A stretch of DNA of 64,000 nucleotides from an uncultured Gellertiella sp. (GCF_963457605.1 NZ_OY735139.1:372001-436000); one strand, 5' to 3'; positions 19,489 through 28,209 are shown, counted from the stretch's first letter. Translations and numbers: made by a program. Notes: generated by a model not told the origin, from the letters alone.

Positions 19489-21645
19489 TTACTTGGCTTT
19501 GCCGTGGGGCCGGATCAGGGCGGTGACGCGGCGGATGGTGACGCGGCGGTTCTGCTGTTCCGGACCGGCGGTGCGGATCTTCAGGTACCGCTCGCCATAG
19601 CCCTGGGTGGTCAGGTTTTCCGGCGGAATACCATAGACATCGGTGAGCAGTTGCGCGACCGAGGAAGCCCGCTTGTCCGACAGGACCAGGTTCGACTGGT
19701 CGGAGCCGACGGCATCCGTATGGCCTTCGATCAGGAAGGTTTCGCCCGGATCGCGCTTCAGCACCTTCAGCATCGCATCGGCCACCTTGCGCAGCGTCTT
19801 TGCCTGGGTCAGCGGCACTTCGGCACTGCCGGTCGCAAAGGTGATCGTATCGAGATCGATACGGCGCACCTTGTCGCGGATACGGGCGGAATACTTGACC
19901 TCGTCGATCGAATAGACCCGCTCGACCCGTTCCACCGGCGGCTTTTCGAGGAAGGTGTAATAGTCCTCGCGCGGTGCCTGCGAGCTGGAGATGATGTAAT
20001 CATCGACCGGCACCGTCAGGCGCATCGGCGGCAGGTCGTAGCCGGCGTCATAGATCTGGCGCTGTTTCTGCGTGTCGGCTTCCGGCGCATAGATCATCAC
20101 ATATTCGTCGCCATCGCTCGACACCCGGCTGCGCTGGATGATGTCGCCATAGGGATTGTAGATCGTGACGATCCGGGTGCCGTTGGGGCGCACGATGGTT
20201 TCCCTCGTCCGGCCCCGCGACAGGTTTTCGTAGAAGCTGTTGTCGCTGTCCTGGCGCAGGCGCGGACGGTCGTCGGAGCGCACCACGATCTGGTTGCCGA
20301 CATTCAGCACCGTGCTGTTGTCGATCTGCTTGACGACCGTGACCTGCTTGACCTCGGTGACATTGGTCACCACCGTGTTGTTGGTCACGGTATTGTTGGT
20401 GACGGTGTTGCTGACATTGTTGTTCACCGTGTTGTTGGTGACATTGTTCGTCACATTGGTGACGCCGGGAACCGCAAAGACCGGGGCCTCGGAGACCTTC
20501 TTGCCCTTTTCCTCGATGGCTGCGTTCAGCGTCTTCTGCTCGACCACAGGCAGGGCGGCCTGGGCGTCGGCATCGCTCTTCGGTGCGGGTGCGGGTCTTT
20601 CCTGCTCGCGGGCCTTGGTGCGGGTGTCGCGGGCAGCCTGACCACCTGTCGTATCGGCGTCCTTGTCACTGTCGAGAACGGCAGCGCCATTGTCGACCGG
20701 CAGAACCACCGTATCCGCCGTCTTGGCCGGATCCCTGGCGATTTCGGTCTTCTGTTCGGAGGTCTGGGTATCCTGGATGGCCGGGACCGGAGCCTCGGCA
20801 GCCGCAGGGGCGTCAGGCTGTGCCGGTGCTTCGGCCTTTGGCTGCGCCGCATCGGACGCTGCGGGCGTTTCGGCGGGTGCTTCGGCAGGGGCAGCCGGAG
20901 TTTCGGCAGGCGTTTCAGCAGGTGCCGCTGGCTGTTCATCTGGCGCAGCAGGCTGTTCAGCCGGAGCCGCCGGCTCTTCCGCAGGCGCTGCCGGTTCTTC
21001 GGCAGGGGCAGCAGGCTGTTCAGCCGGAGCCGCAGGCTCTTCCGCAGGTGCTGCCGGTTCTTCAGCAGGCGCTGCCGGTTCTTCAGCAGCCGGTTCTTCA
21101 GCAGGCGCAGCCGGTTCTTCAGCAGGCGCAGCCGGTTCTTCAGCAGGCGCTGCCGGTTCTTCAGCCGGAGCCGCTGGCTCTTCCCCAGGCGCAGCCGGTT
21201 CTTCAGCCGGAGCCGCTGGCTCTTCCGCCGGTGCTGCCGGTTCTTCGGCAGGTGGCGCAGGCTGTTCGGCTGGTGCTGCCGGTTCTTCCGCCGGTGCCGC
21301 AGGCTCTTCTGCCGGAGCAGAAGGCTCTTCTGCGGGCGGCGCGGGTTCTTCGGCGGGTGGCGCAGGCTGTTCGGCAGGGGCGGCGGGTTCTTCTGCCGGT
21401 GCGGGAGGCTGCTCGGCAGGTGCTGCGGGCTGTTCGGCAGCGGGCGCCTGGTCCTGCTGCTTGCCCTGCTGCAAGAGTTGCTGTTCTTCCGGGCTCAGCT
21501 GTCCATCGCCATCAAGGTCGCCCTCGAGCGCCTGGGCAACCAGCAAGCTGCCGCCATGGCTGGCAGCCAGCGCCGGTGTCACCACGAGTGACATGGAGAG
21601 CACCGGCAGCGCCGCCGTGGCGAATAATCTTGAACGAAGCGTCAT
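19489..21645 (-). CDS. OmpA family outer-membrane protein with long Pro/Ala/Glu repeat region
   Basis: A protein of 718 residues. After a signal peptide (ending near 'TPALA') comes an EF-hand-like loop 'DLDGDGQLSPEEQ' that could bind calcium. Then follows about 200 residues of degenerate 'PAAPAEE' heptads, a Val/Asn/Thr-rich stretch ('TNNTVTNNTVVTN', about 390-430), and a C-terminal OmpA domain (about 610-715, 'IEGHTDAVGSDQSNLVLSDKR') that binds peptidoglycan. The low-complexity part probably spans the periplasm as a stalk. The start 'MTLRSRLFATAALPV' at 21645 has GAGGA upstream; an in-frame ATG 27 bases earlier is less likely. An EcfG-like promoter lies about 150 bp upstream. Confidence 0.88.
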   Translation of the reverse strand: MTLRSRLFATAALPVLSMSLVVTPALAASHGGSLLVAQALEGDLDGDGQLSPEEQQLLQQGKQQDQAPAAEQPAAPAEQPPAPAEEPAAPAEQPAPPAEEPAPPAEEPSAPAEEPAAPAEEPAAPAEQPAPPAEEPAAPAEEPAAPAEEPAAPGEEPAAPAEEPAAPAEEPAAPAEEPAAPAEEPAAEEPAAPAEEPAAPAEEPAAPAEQPAAPAEEPAAPAEEPAAPAEQPAAPDEQPAAPAETPAETPAAPAEAPAETPAASDAAQPKAEAPAQPDAPAAAEAPVPAIQDTQTSEQKTEIARDPAKTADTVVLPVDNGAAVLDSDKDADTTGGQAARDTRTKAREQERPAPAPKSDADAQAALPVVEQKTLNAAIEEKGKKVSEAPVFAVPGVTNVTNNVTNNTVNNNVSNTVTNNTVTNNTVVTNVTEVKQVTVVKQIDNSTVLNVGNQIVVRSDDRPRLRQDSDNSFYENLSRGRTRETIVRPNGTRIVTIYNPYGDIIQRSRVSSDGDEYVMIYAPEADTQKQRQIYDAGYDLPPMRLTVPVDDYIISSSQAPREDYYTFLEKPPVERVERVYSIDEVKYSARIRDKVRRIDLDTITFATGSAEVPLTQAKTLRKVADAMLKVLKRDPGETFLIEGHTDAVGSDQSNLVLSDKRASSVAQLLTDVYGIPPENLTTQGYGERYLKIRTAGPEQQNRRVTIRRVTALIRPHGKAK
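20860..21450. repeat. In-frame 21-bp tandem repeats inside the OmpA-family gene
   Basis: Roughly 590 bp of degenerate repeats with a 21-base unit encode 'PAAPAEE' and variants such as 'PAPPAEE', 'PAAPAEQ' and 'PAETPAE'. The unit is a multiple of three, so copy number changes would keep the frame. Most variation is at synonymous sites, which suggests amplification followed by drift. Confidence 0.85.
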
Positions 21646-21796
21646 GTAATAGTCCTCTTGGGCGCGAAGCATCGCGATTGCGGGGGGCGGACAGGTCTAA
21701 CCAGACATTGTCGGCAAGATTGTGTTGCCGACACCACGTCTGACGCTAAGGGAGCCGCGATGAATAGCGCATGAATTGCACATTAATGCGCGGTTT

Positions 21797-21822
21797 AACG
21801 TCCGGACCGGCCAGCGTGTTCC
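21797..21822 (-). promoter_or_regulatory. EcfG-like general-stress promoter upstream of the OmpA-family gene
   Basis: On the minus strand GGAAC, 17 bases, CGTT matches the alphaproteobacterial EcfG (general stress sigma) consensus GGAAC-N16/17-CGTT. Expected transcription start near 21790, about 145 bases before the OmpA-family start codon. Confidence 0.5.
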
Positions 21823-22039
21823 GCCTGCCCTGCGCGAAACCCCGGTGTTTTGCGCAAGCAAAACCGGTTTCTTCCGCCAAAATCGCCGGAAAGGTCTTTG
21901 TCTGTGCAGATTGCAGGCCGGGACATTGATTTCCCGCCGCTGTTCATAGGATGATGGCGCGGACAAGACAGTGGTTTCACCCCAAAACCTGGAGTACCGG
22001 ATCAACCCGAAACCGGCACCCGATCAAGGAGAGGACTTC

Positions 22040-22822
22040 ATGAAAATTTCCGCCCGCCTTCTCGCCGCCGCATCCTTCGCAGCGCTTTCCTTCGTTGCCG
22101 GTGCCGCCCATGCCGATGGCGAAAAGCTCATCATCGGTACCGAAGGGGCTTACCCGCCCTTCAACAATCTGGAGGCCGACGGCTCGCTGACCGGCTTCGA
22201 CATCGACATTGCCAAGGCGCTCTGCGACCAGATGAAGGTCACCTGCGAATTCGTCACCCAGGACTGGGACGGCATCATTCCTGCCCTGCAGGCCAAGAAA
22301 TTCGATGCCATCGTCGCCTCGATGTCGATCACTGACGAGCGCAAGCAGAAGGTCTCCTTCTCGAAGAAATATTACAACACGCCGCCGGCCATTGCCGTGC
22401 CGAAGGATTCGCCGCTGACGGAGGCAACCGAGGCTGCCCTTTCCGGCAAGACGCTGGGCGCGCAGTCCTCCACCACCCATGCCAACTATGCCGAAGCCCA
22501 CATGAAGGGCGCGGAGCTGAAGCTCTACCCGACCTCCGACGAATACAAGCTCGACATTTCCAATGGCCGAATCGACGCCGTGATCGATGACGTCGTGGTG
22601 CTCTCGCAGTGGACGAAGTCGGATGCCGGCAGCTGCTGCAAGATCCTCGGCACCCTGCCGATCGATCCGGTCATCAACGGCGAAGGTGCGGGCATTGCGG
22701 TGCGCAAGGGTGAAGAGGCGCTCGCCGACCGCTTCTCCGCCGCTATCGACGCCATCCGCGCCAACGGCAAGTATCAGGAAATCAACAAGAAATATTTTGA
22801 TTTCGACGTCTACGGCAAGTAA
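22040..22822 (+). CDS. Polar amino acid ABC transporter substrate-binding protein
   Basis: A 260-residue periplasmic binding protein of the lysine/arginine/ornithine/octopine group (SBP_bac_3). The signal peptide ends at 'AGAAHA' (residue 25). The mature part starts 'LIIGTEGAYPPFNNLEADGSLTGFDIDI' with the typical 'LTGFDIDIAKALC' and later 'DAIVASMSITDERKQKVSFS' and 'GKTLGAQSSTT'. AAGGAG precedes the ATG at 22040. Two permease genes follow on the same strand after a 180-bp gap holding a stem-loop. The exact amino acid cannot be told, but the sequence is closest in style to basic amino acid or opine binders. Confidence 0.9.
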   Translation: MKISARLLAAASFAALSFVAGAAHADGEKLIIGTEGAYPPFNNLEADGSLTGFDIDIAKALCDQMKVTCEFVTQDWDGIIPALQAKKFDAIVASMSITDERKQKVSFSKKYYNTPPAIAVPKDSPLTEATEAALSGKTLGAQSSTTHANYAEAHMKGAELKLYPTSDEYKLDISNGRIDAVIDDVVVLSQWTKSDAGSCCKILGTLPIDPVINGEGAGIAVRKGEEALADRFSAAIDAIRANGKYQEINKKYFDFDVYGK

Positions 22823-22848
22823 GCCGGCATCGTCTTGATCCGGCAGGT

Positions 22849-22868
22849 CGGCGGGGCCTTTCCCGCCG
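22849..22868 (+). promoter_or_regulatory. Intercistronic stem-loop between binding protein and permease genes
   Basis: CGGCGGG-GCCTTT-CCCGCCG forms a 7-bp GC stem without a T-run, 27 bp after the binding-protein stop. Such hairpins often let the binding protein be made in excess over the permeases by protecting the 5' part of the mRNA or partly ending transcription. Confidence 0.5.
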
Positions 22869-23002
22869 GTCGGTCCACATGAAATTCGAGAAGGCGCGCT
22901 GCCAAATAATGGCGGCGCATGAAAAAGTCGAAAGTGCCGGCAAGGCACTCACAATGGAAGGGCACAAGACCGGATTCCGGTCTTCGCCCGGGGAATGGGG
23001 AC

Positions 23003-23806
23003 ATGAGCGGACTTCTCTCTGAGCTCGGCACCGCGACGGGCTGGCTGGGTCATGTGCTGGATCCGCTGTGCGGTCCCGTCGGCATGTTCAGCTTCCTGCC
23101 GCCGGGCTCGATTGTCGCCTGCGGCGATACCGGCTGGGGCGATGAAATCGCCAGCGGCCTGAAGACGACGCTGTCGCTGGCACTGGCCACCCTGCCCGTC
23201 GGCCTCCTGATCGGTTTTTTCATCGCGCTTGGAATGCAGTCGGAGGAACGGGCACTGCGCCGGGCCGCCGGTCTCTACACCACCATCTTTCGCGGCTTGC
23301 CGGAGCTTCTGACGCTGTTCATCGTCTATTACGGCGCGCAGATTTCGATCCAGTCGCTGCTGTCATCGATGGGCTATGAGGAGCGCATCGAGATCAACGC
23401 CTTTACCGCCGGGATGATCGCGCTGTCCGTGGTGTTTTCCTCCTATTGTTCGGAAGTGCTGCTGTCGGCCTTCCGCGCCATTCCGAAGGGGCAATATGAG
23501 GCCGGCGACGCGCTCGGCCTGCACCGCAGCCGCACCATGCTGCTGATCGTGCTGCCGCAACTGATCCGCATCGCCCTGCCGGGCCTCGTCAATCTGTGGA
23601 TGAACCTGCTGAAGGACACCGCACTTGTTTCGGTCATCGGCCTTGCCGACATCCTCAGGCAGACCGGGGTTGCCGCGAAAGTGTCGAAGCAGGCCTTCTT
23701 CTTCTATCTTCTCGCCTGCGGGCTGTTTCTCGCCCTGGCGCTGCTGTCTTCGGTGGTGCTGGGCTTTGTCGAACGCTGGACGCAGCGCGCGGGGACCAGC
23801 CGATGA
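23003..23806 (+). CDS. Polar amino acid ABC transporter permease (first)
   Basis: A 267-residue inner-membrane permease of the HisQ/OccQ type. It has several membrane helices, 'IFRGLPELLTLFIVYYG' (typical of the group) and the ATPase-contacting EAA loop 'AIPKGQYEAGDALGLHRSRTMLLIVLPQLIRIALPG' in the middle. The ATG at 23003 is preceded by GGGGA. Its stop overlaps the start of the second permease by four bases (ATGA), so the two are translationally coupled and should form a heterodimer. Confidence 0.92.
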   Translation: MSGLLSELGTATGWLGHVLDPLCGPVGMFSFLPPGSIVACGDTGWGDEIASGLKTTLSLALATLPVGLLIGFFIALGMQSEERALRRAAGLYTTIFRGLPELLTLFIVYYGAQISIQSLLSSMGYEERIEINAFTAGMIALSVVFSSYCSEVLLSAFRAIPKGQYEAGDALGLHRSRTMLLIVLPQLIRIALPGLVNLWMNLLKDTALVSVIGLADILRQTGVAAKVSKQAFFFYLLACGLFLALALLSSVVLGFVERWTQRAGTSR

Positions 23807-24633
23807 GCATTGCCGAAACCCTGATTGCCGCCCGCCCCGCGCCCCCGGCCCCGCGCCTGCGGCTGACGCTGCCCGCCGTGCTCGGCTATGCCGCGCTGGG
23901 GCTCTGGGCGCTTCTGGCCCTGTCGCTTGCGTATCAGATGGCCACCAACTGGGATCTCGAAAAATTCGCCAAATATGGCCCGCGCTATCTCTCCGGCATC
24001 TGGGTCACGGCGGTGCTGGTCGCGGTCTCGGTCTCGGTCGGCGGGTTGCTGTCGCTGCCGATTGCCTTTGCCCGGATGTCCGGGAACCGGCTGCTGAACG
24101 GCCTTGCCTATGGCTATGTCTATATCTTCCGGGGCACGCCGCTGCTCGCCCAGCTCTACCTGCTCTATTACGGCATCGGCAGTTTCAGGCCTGAGCTCGA
24201 AAGCGTCGGCCTCTGGTGGTTCTTTCGCGAAGCCTGGTATTGCGGTTTCCTGTCGCTGACCATGAACACCGCCGCCTATCAGGCGGAAATCCTGCGCGGG
24301 GCCATCGAAAGCGTGCCGCGCGGCCAGCGCGAAGGGGCTAAATCGCTGGGTATTCCCGCTTTCGTCGCCTTCCGCAAGGTCATCCTGCCGCAGGCGCTGA
24401 TCGTGGCGCTGCGACCCTATGGCAATGAAATCATCCTGATGATCAAGGGCTCTGCCGTGGTGTCTGTCGTCACCGTTCTCGATATCATGGGCCAGACCCG
24501 CTACACCTTTTCGCGCACCTTCGACTATCAGGCCTATCTCTGGGCGGCGATCTTCTATCTGCTGATCGTCGAGACGCTGCGCCATGTCTGGGCCTATCTC
24601 GAACGCCGCCTCACCCGCCATCTGAAGCGCTAG
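23803..24633 (+). CDS. Polar amino acid ABC transporter permease (second)
   Basis: A 276-residue permease of the HisM/OccM type, with the typical 'YIFRGTPLLAQLYLLYYG' and EAA loop 'SVPRGQREGAKSLGIPAFVAFRKVILPQAL'. The start overlaps the stop of the first permease. No ATP-binding subunit follows: the next gene is on the other strand. The complex must therefore use an ATPase encoded elsewhere, unless it was lost. Confidence 0.92.
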   Translation: MSIAETLIAARPAPPAPRLRLTLPAVLGYAALGLWALLALSLAYQMATNWDLEKFAKYGPRYLSGIWVTAVLVAVSVSVGGLLSLPIAFARMSGNRLLNGLAYGYVYIFRGTPLLAQLYLLYYGIGSFRPELESVGLWWFFREAWYCGFLSLTMNTAAYQAEILRGAIESVPRGQREGAKSLGIPAFVAFRKVILPQALIVALRPYGNEIILMIKGSAVVSVVTVLDIMGQTRYTFSRTFDYQAYLWAAIFYLLIVETLRHVWAYLERRLTRHLKR

Positions 24634-24714
24634 ATCATGCGCCGACATCGCCAGCCCTGAAACCGCCCTGCCCGACATCCCGTCAGGCGGGGCGATTGCT
24701 GTCTTTGGCCTTGC

Positions 24715-25074
24715 TTACTTCTGATAGGGCGGCAAGGTCTCGTAGATCGGATAGATGTGGTTGACCACGGCGGAATCCGGCTCATCCGCACATTTGGCGA
24801 TGACCTCGTCGATGATCGCATTGGCCTTTTCGTCCGTGCCAAGCTCGGACAGATCGTGCTGCGGCTTGTCGGTCGCGTCATTGACCGCATTCATGCCGCT
24901 GAAAAAGCCGAGGATCCACGACACCACCACCGTGTGGGTCGGTCCATCCGCCACCGCATCCTTGAAGTCGTGGCACATGGTGAACCCCGCACCCGCGATG
25001 TTCGACCCCGCCATTGCATAGCCCGGCACGGCAAGCCCGGCCATCAGTGTTGCCGCCAGCATCAATTTCTTCAT
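24715..25074 (-). CDS. Small exported hypothetical protein
   Basis: 119 residues with a clear signal peptide ('MKKLMLAATLMAGLAVPGYAMA') and a GGAGGGA ribosome site before the ATG at 25074. The mature part of about 97 residues has two cysteines ('TMCHDFKDAV', 'IAKCADEPDS') likely to form a disulfide, and a Trp-Gly-Phe-rich 'SWILGFFSGMNA' segment. The spacing of Cys and the 'W..GF..G' motif recall Rap1a/Tai- or HdeA-like small periplasmic proteins, but this is a weak resemblance and no effector gene is near. It converges on the amino acid transporter operon. Confidence 0.7.
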   Translation of the reverse strand: MKKLMLAATLMAGLAVPGYAMAGSNIAGAGFTMCHDFKDAVADGPTHTVVVSWILGFFSGMNAVNDATDKPQHDLSELGTDEKANAIIDEVIAKCADEPDSAVVNHIYPIYETLPPYQK

Positions 25075-25278
25075 TCTGTCCCTCCAACCACAAGGCCGCG
25101 CCCCGGTTCTTCCGACGCATCTGACCGGCGGCGGTGAGATTACGGTTTTTCCGTAGCGGCTCAAGTGCACGCAGCAATAATTTAGTACGGGAAAACATTC
25201 GTCATTTGTCAGCACTCTTTCGGTTTCGCTGCTAACAATCTGTATTTATTGCCTGAAATTGAGATGCAGAAACGACGG

Positions 25279-25294
25279 TTAAGCCTCGATTAAC
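25279..25294 (+). promoter_or_regulatory. CtrA-like binding site upstream of usg
   Basis: TTAA-GCCTCGA-TTAAC is an exact match to the CtrA consensus TTAA-N7-TTAAC. It lies in the 361-bp divergent region 25075-25435, 142 bp before usg and about 200 bp before the small exported gene on the other strand. The rest of this region shows no gene. Confidence 0.55.
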
Positions 25295-25435
25295 CTTCCG
25301 GTGCTTCCATTTCAGGGCGAAGATGAACCTTCGCTCCGACGTTGCTGGGCCAACACCCCTTGCCGCCGGATCAGACACGCCTGTCCGTGCCAGCCGCACA
25401 TTCAGACTGGAAACTGAAAGTTACGCGAGGTGACC

Positions 25436-25702
25436 ATGCACAAGGATATGGAACTGCTGCTGAAGGGCTATGGATTGACGACGGCCCACATCTTCTACCG
25501 GATGCCCGACCATCCGATGATCCTCCAGACCTATGTCTGGCAGGACTACGACCTGGCACCCGACTTTCCGGAGATGACTCATTTTCTGAAATTCTGGGAA
25601 GAAACCCTTGAAGGGCCTCTGCATTCCGTCCGCTACTGCCACCGCAAGCTGATCGGTGCCAGCGAGTGGCGGGCGCTCGAGGGTGAATTCATCCTGCATT
25701 AG
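25436..25702 (+). CDS. usg: Usg family protein
   Basis: An 88-residue protein of the alphaproteobacterial Usg family (function unknown; named from a gene next to a tryptophan operon). The conserved core is visible: 'LLLKGYGLTTAHIFYRMPDHP', 'LQTYVWQDYDLAPDFPEM', 'FWEETLEGPLHSVRYCHRKLI'. GAGGTG lies five bases before the ATG at 25436; a GTG six bases upstream is a less likely start. There is no signal peptide. A perfect CtrA-like site lies upstream. Confidence 0.88.
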   Translation: MHKDMELLLKGYGLTTAHIFYRMPDHPMILQTYVWQDYDLAPDFPEMTHFLKFWEETLEGPLHSVRYCHRKLIGASEWRALEGEFILH

Positions 25703-25766
25703 ACAAGGCTGCCGGTCGCTGCAAATGCCTATTGCAGCGCCGGGCTTTCCCGTCTTATGAAGCCTG

Positions 25767-26582
25767 ATGAGCAAGAAAATCGACGAGGAGGCCCTCGCAG
25801 AGGCCTATAACCGCGCTTTGGCGCTTGAGAAATCCGGCGAGATCGACGCCGCCGTCGCGGCCTATCGCGAGGTGCTGGCCATCGATCCCGAAGATCATGG
25901 CGGCGTCAGCGTCAGGCTTGCCGCACTTGGACGCGGCGAAACCCCGCCCAAGGCACCGGAAGCCTATGTGGAAACCCTGTTCGACCAGAATGCCGAGGCC
26001 TTCGAGGATATCCTTGTCGAACAGCTCGGCTATTGCGTGCCGATGCAGGTGCGCCAGCGGCTGCAGGCGCTGAAGCTCGGGCCGTTCAAACGCCTGCTCG
26101 ATCTCGGCTGCGGCACCGGCCTGACCGGGGCGGCGCTGCGCGACATGGTCGATGACATCACCGGCCTCGACATTTCCGAAAACATGGTCGAGATCACCCA
26201 TGAAAAGGACATTTACGAGACGCTCTATGTCGCGGAAGTCGAGGATTATCTCGAGGACAATGATGACGAGGCCTTCGACATCATTACCGCCACCGACGTC
26301 GTGCCCTATCTCGGCGGGCTGGAAGCGCTGTTCTTCGGCGCGGCGGAAAATCTCGAACGCGGCGGGCTGTTGATCTTTTCCGCCGAAACCCGCAGCGACG
26401 AGGAACTGACGGGCGAACCCTACAGGGTCTATCCTTTCCAGCGCTTCGTCCACTCCGAAACCTATATCCGCGCCCGGCTTGAATCCACCGGCTTTGCCAT
26501 TGCCGAAGTTTCCGACATCAATGTCCGCATGCAGGATGGCGAACCATCGCCCGGCTGCCTGGTGATTGCCCGTCTCGCCTGA
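25767..26582 (+). CDS. Class I SAM-dependent methyltransferase with N-terminal TPR motif
   Basis: 271 residues. One tetratricopeptide-like helix pair (residues 8-45: 'AYNRALALEKSGEIDAAVAAYREVLAIDPED') precedes a Rossmann methyltransferase domain with 'RLLDLGCGTGLTGAAL' (motif I, about 110), 'ITGLDISENMVEI' (motif II) and 'FDIITATDVVPYLG' (motif IV). The TPR suggests a protein partner or substrate; the substrate is unknown. It lies 65 bp after usg on the same strand. Confidence 0.88.
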   Translation: MSKKIDEEALAEAYNRALALEKSGEIDAAVAAYREVLAIDPEDHGGVSVRLAALGRGETPPKAPEAYVETLFDQNAEAFEDILVEQLGYCVPMQVRQRLQALKLGPFKRLLDLGCGTGLTGAALRDMVDDITGLDISENMVEITHEKDIYETLYVAEVEDYLEDNDDEAFDIITATDVVPYLGGLEALFFGAAENLERGGLLIFSAETRSDEELTGEPYRVYPFQRFVHSETYIRARLESTGFAIAEVSDINVRMQDGEPSPGCLVIARLA

Positions 26583-26656
26583 TTTTCCCTTTCGCAGGCG
26601 CAGCAATTCCGCTAATCCTCTCCTCGATTTTTTCGAGCTGACGAGGAGTGACCGCA

Positions 26657-27526
26657 ATGGCGAACGTGGCTTTCATTGGTCTTGGGGTGATGGGATACCC
26701 GATGGCCGCCCATCTGAAGAACAAGGGCGGCCACGACGTCACCGTCTATAACCGCACCACCGCCAAGGCCGAAGCCTGGGTGGCCGCACACGGCGGTCGC
26801 CATGCCCTTACCCCGGCGGAGGCGGCAAGGGGTGCCGATTTCGTCTTCACCATGGTCGGCAATGACGATGACCTGCGCTCCGTGACGCTCGGGCCGAACG
26901 GCGTGCTCGCAGGCATGGCAAAGGGCGCAATCCTGATCGACAACACCACCGCCAGCGCCGAGGTCGCCCGCGAACTCGAAGCGGCCGCTGCTGAAGAGGG
27001 CATCGGTTTCATCGATGCACCGGTTTCCGGCGGACAGGCCGGGGCCGAGAACGGCGTTCTCACCGTGATGTGCGGCGGCGCTGCGGCAACCTTCGAAAAA
27101 GCCCGCCCCGTCATCGACGCCTATGCCCGCATGGTCGGGTTGATGGGTCCGGCAGGGGCCGGACAGCTGACCAAGATGGTCAACCAGATCTGCATCGCCG
27201 GTCTCGTCCAGGGTCTTGCCGAAGGTATCCATTTCGGCAAGCGCGCCGGGCTCGACATCGAGAAGGTGATCGAGGTGATTTCCAAGGGCGCTGCCGGCTC
27301 CTGGCAGATGGAAAACCGCCACAAGACCATGAATGTCGGCAAATATGATTTCGGCTTTGCCATCGACTGGATGCGCAAGGATCTCGGCATCGTTCTCTCC
27401 GAGGCCCGCCAGAACGGCGCGAAACTGCCGGTGACCGCGCTTGTCGACCAGTTCTATGGCGATGTGCAGGCGATGGGCGGCAATCGCTGGGATACGTCCT
27501 CGCTGCTGGCGCGTCTGGAAAAATGA
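26657..27526 (+). CDS. NAD(P)-dependent oxidoreductase, 3-hydroxyisobutyrate dehydrogenase family
   Basis: 289 residues. The Rossmann start 'NVAFIGLGVMGYPMAAHLKNKG' is the beta-hydroxyacid dehydrogenase signature; 'IDAPVSGGQAGAENG' carries the substrate-binding Ser/Gly pair and 'GQLTKMVNQ' the catalytic Lys. The C-terminal helical domain ends 'GNRWDTSSLLARLEK'. Members oxidise 3-hydroxyisobutyrate or reduce tartronate semialdehyde or succinic semialdehyde; sequence alone does not decide. GAGGAG precedes the ATG at 26657. The stop overlaps the start of the DNA alkylation repair gene (ATGA), an odd functional pair that may only share transcription. Confidence 0.9.
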   Translation: MANVAFIGLGVMGYPMAAHLKNKGGHDVTVYNRTTAKAEAWVAAHGGRHALTPAEAARGADFVFTMVGNDDDLRSVTLGPNGVLAGMAKGAILIDNTTASAEVARELEAAAAEEGIGFIDAPVSGGQAGAENGVLTVMCGGAAATFEKARPVIDAYARMVGLMGPAGAGQLTKMVNQICIAGLVQGLAEGIHFGKRAGLDIEKVIEVISKGAAGSWQMENRHKTMNVGKYDFGFAIDWMRKDLGIVLSEARQNGAKLPVTALVDQFYGDVQAMGGNRWDTSSLLARLEK

Positions 27527-28209
27527 GCCTGACGCCGTCGTCCTGCGCCGAAGAGCTGGTCGCCCATCTCAAGGCCATCGGCACGGCGGAAAACATCGCG
27601 GGCATGGCCCGGTTCGGCATCGTCACCGACCGGGCGCTCGGCATTTCCAACACCGCATTGCGCGCCATCGCCCGGTCCGTCAGGCGCGACCATTCCCGCG
27701 CCCTCCTCCTCTGGCAGAGCGGCATCCGCGAGGCCCGGTTGCTGGCAGCCTTTACGGAAGAGCCCGGCCTGATCACCCCCGATCAGGCCCGCGCCTGTGC
27801 GGCGAGCTTCAACTCCTGGGAAATGGTCGACGGCTGGGCCGATCTGTTTGCAACGGCCGGACTTGGCCCGCTGCTGATCCCGGAATTTGCCGGCGATGAC
27901 CGCGAATTCGTCCGGCGTACCGCCTTTGCGATGATCGCCTGGTCCGCCGTGCATCTGAAAAAGGAACCCGACAGTACCCTCCTCGCCTTCCTGCCGCTGA
28001 TCGAGGCCCATGCAACAGACCCGCGCAATTTCGTCCGCAAGGCGGTCAACTGGGCGCTCCGCCAGATCGGCAAGCGCAGCCCCGCCTGCCACGGCCCGGC
28101 GCTGGCGCTCGCCCGAAAACTCGCCGAAAGCCCGGACAAAACCGCCCGCTGGAACGGCCGCGACGCCGTCAGGGAGCTGTCGAAGGTGCAGGACAAACGG
28201 GCAATCTAG
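27523..28209 (+). CDS. DNA alkylation repair protein (AlkD/HEAT-repeat family)
   Basis: A 228-residue all-helical protein of the AlkD-like family. AlkD glycosylases remove positively charged alkylated bases without flipping them. The conserved patterns are 'RFGIVTDRALGISNTALRAIAR' near the N-terminus, 'FNSWEMVDGWAD' and 'RNFVRKAVNWALRQIGKRS' near the C-terminus (DNA-contacting residues). It overlaps the preceding dehydrogenase by four bases. Its TAG stop lies in the CTAG that begins repeat element B, so the element sits immediately at the 3' end of the gene. Confidence 0.9.
   Translation: MSLTPSSCAEELVAHLKAIGTAENIAGMARFGIVTDRALGISNTALRAIARSVRRDHSRALLLWQSGIREARLLAAFTEEPGLITPDQARACAASFNSWEMVDGWADLFATAGLGPLLIPEFAGDDREFVRRTAFAMIAWSAVHLKKEPDSTLLAFLPLIEAHATDPRNFVRKAVNWALRQIGKRSPACHGPALALARKLAESPDKTARWNGRDAVRELSKVQDKRAI

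Noticed and set aside
19504..21591. Long plus-strand frames rich in Ala/Gly/Ser and Arg/Phe opposite the OmpA-family gene
   Set aside because: They are the reverse reading of the Pro/Ala/Glu codon repeats; low complexity only, while the minus strand carries signal peptide and OmpA domain.
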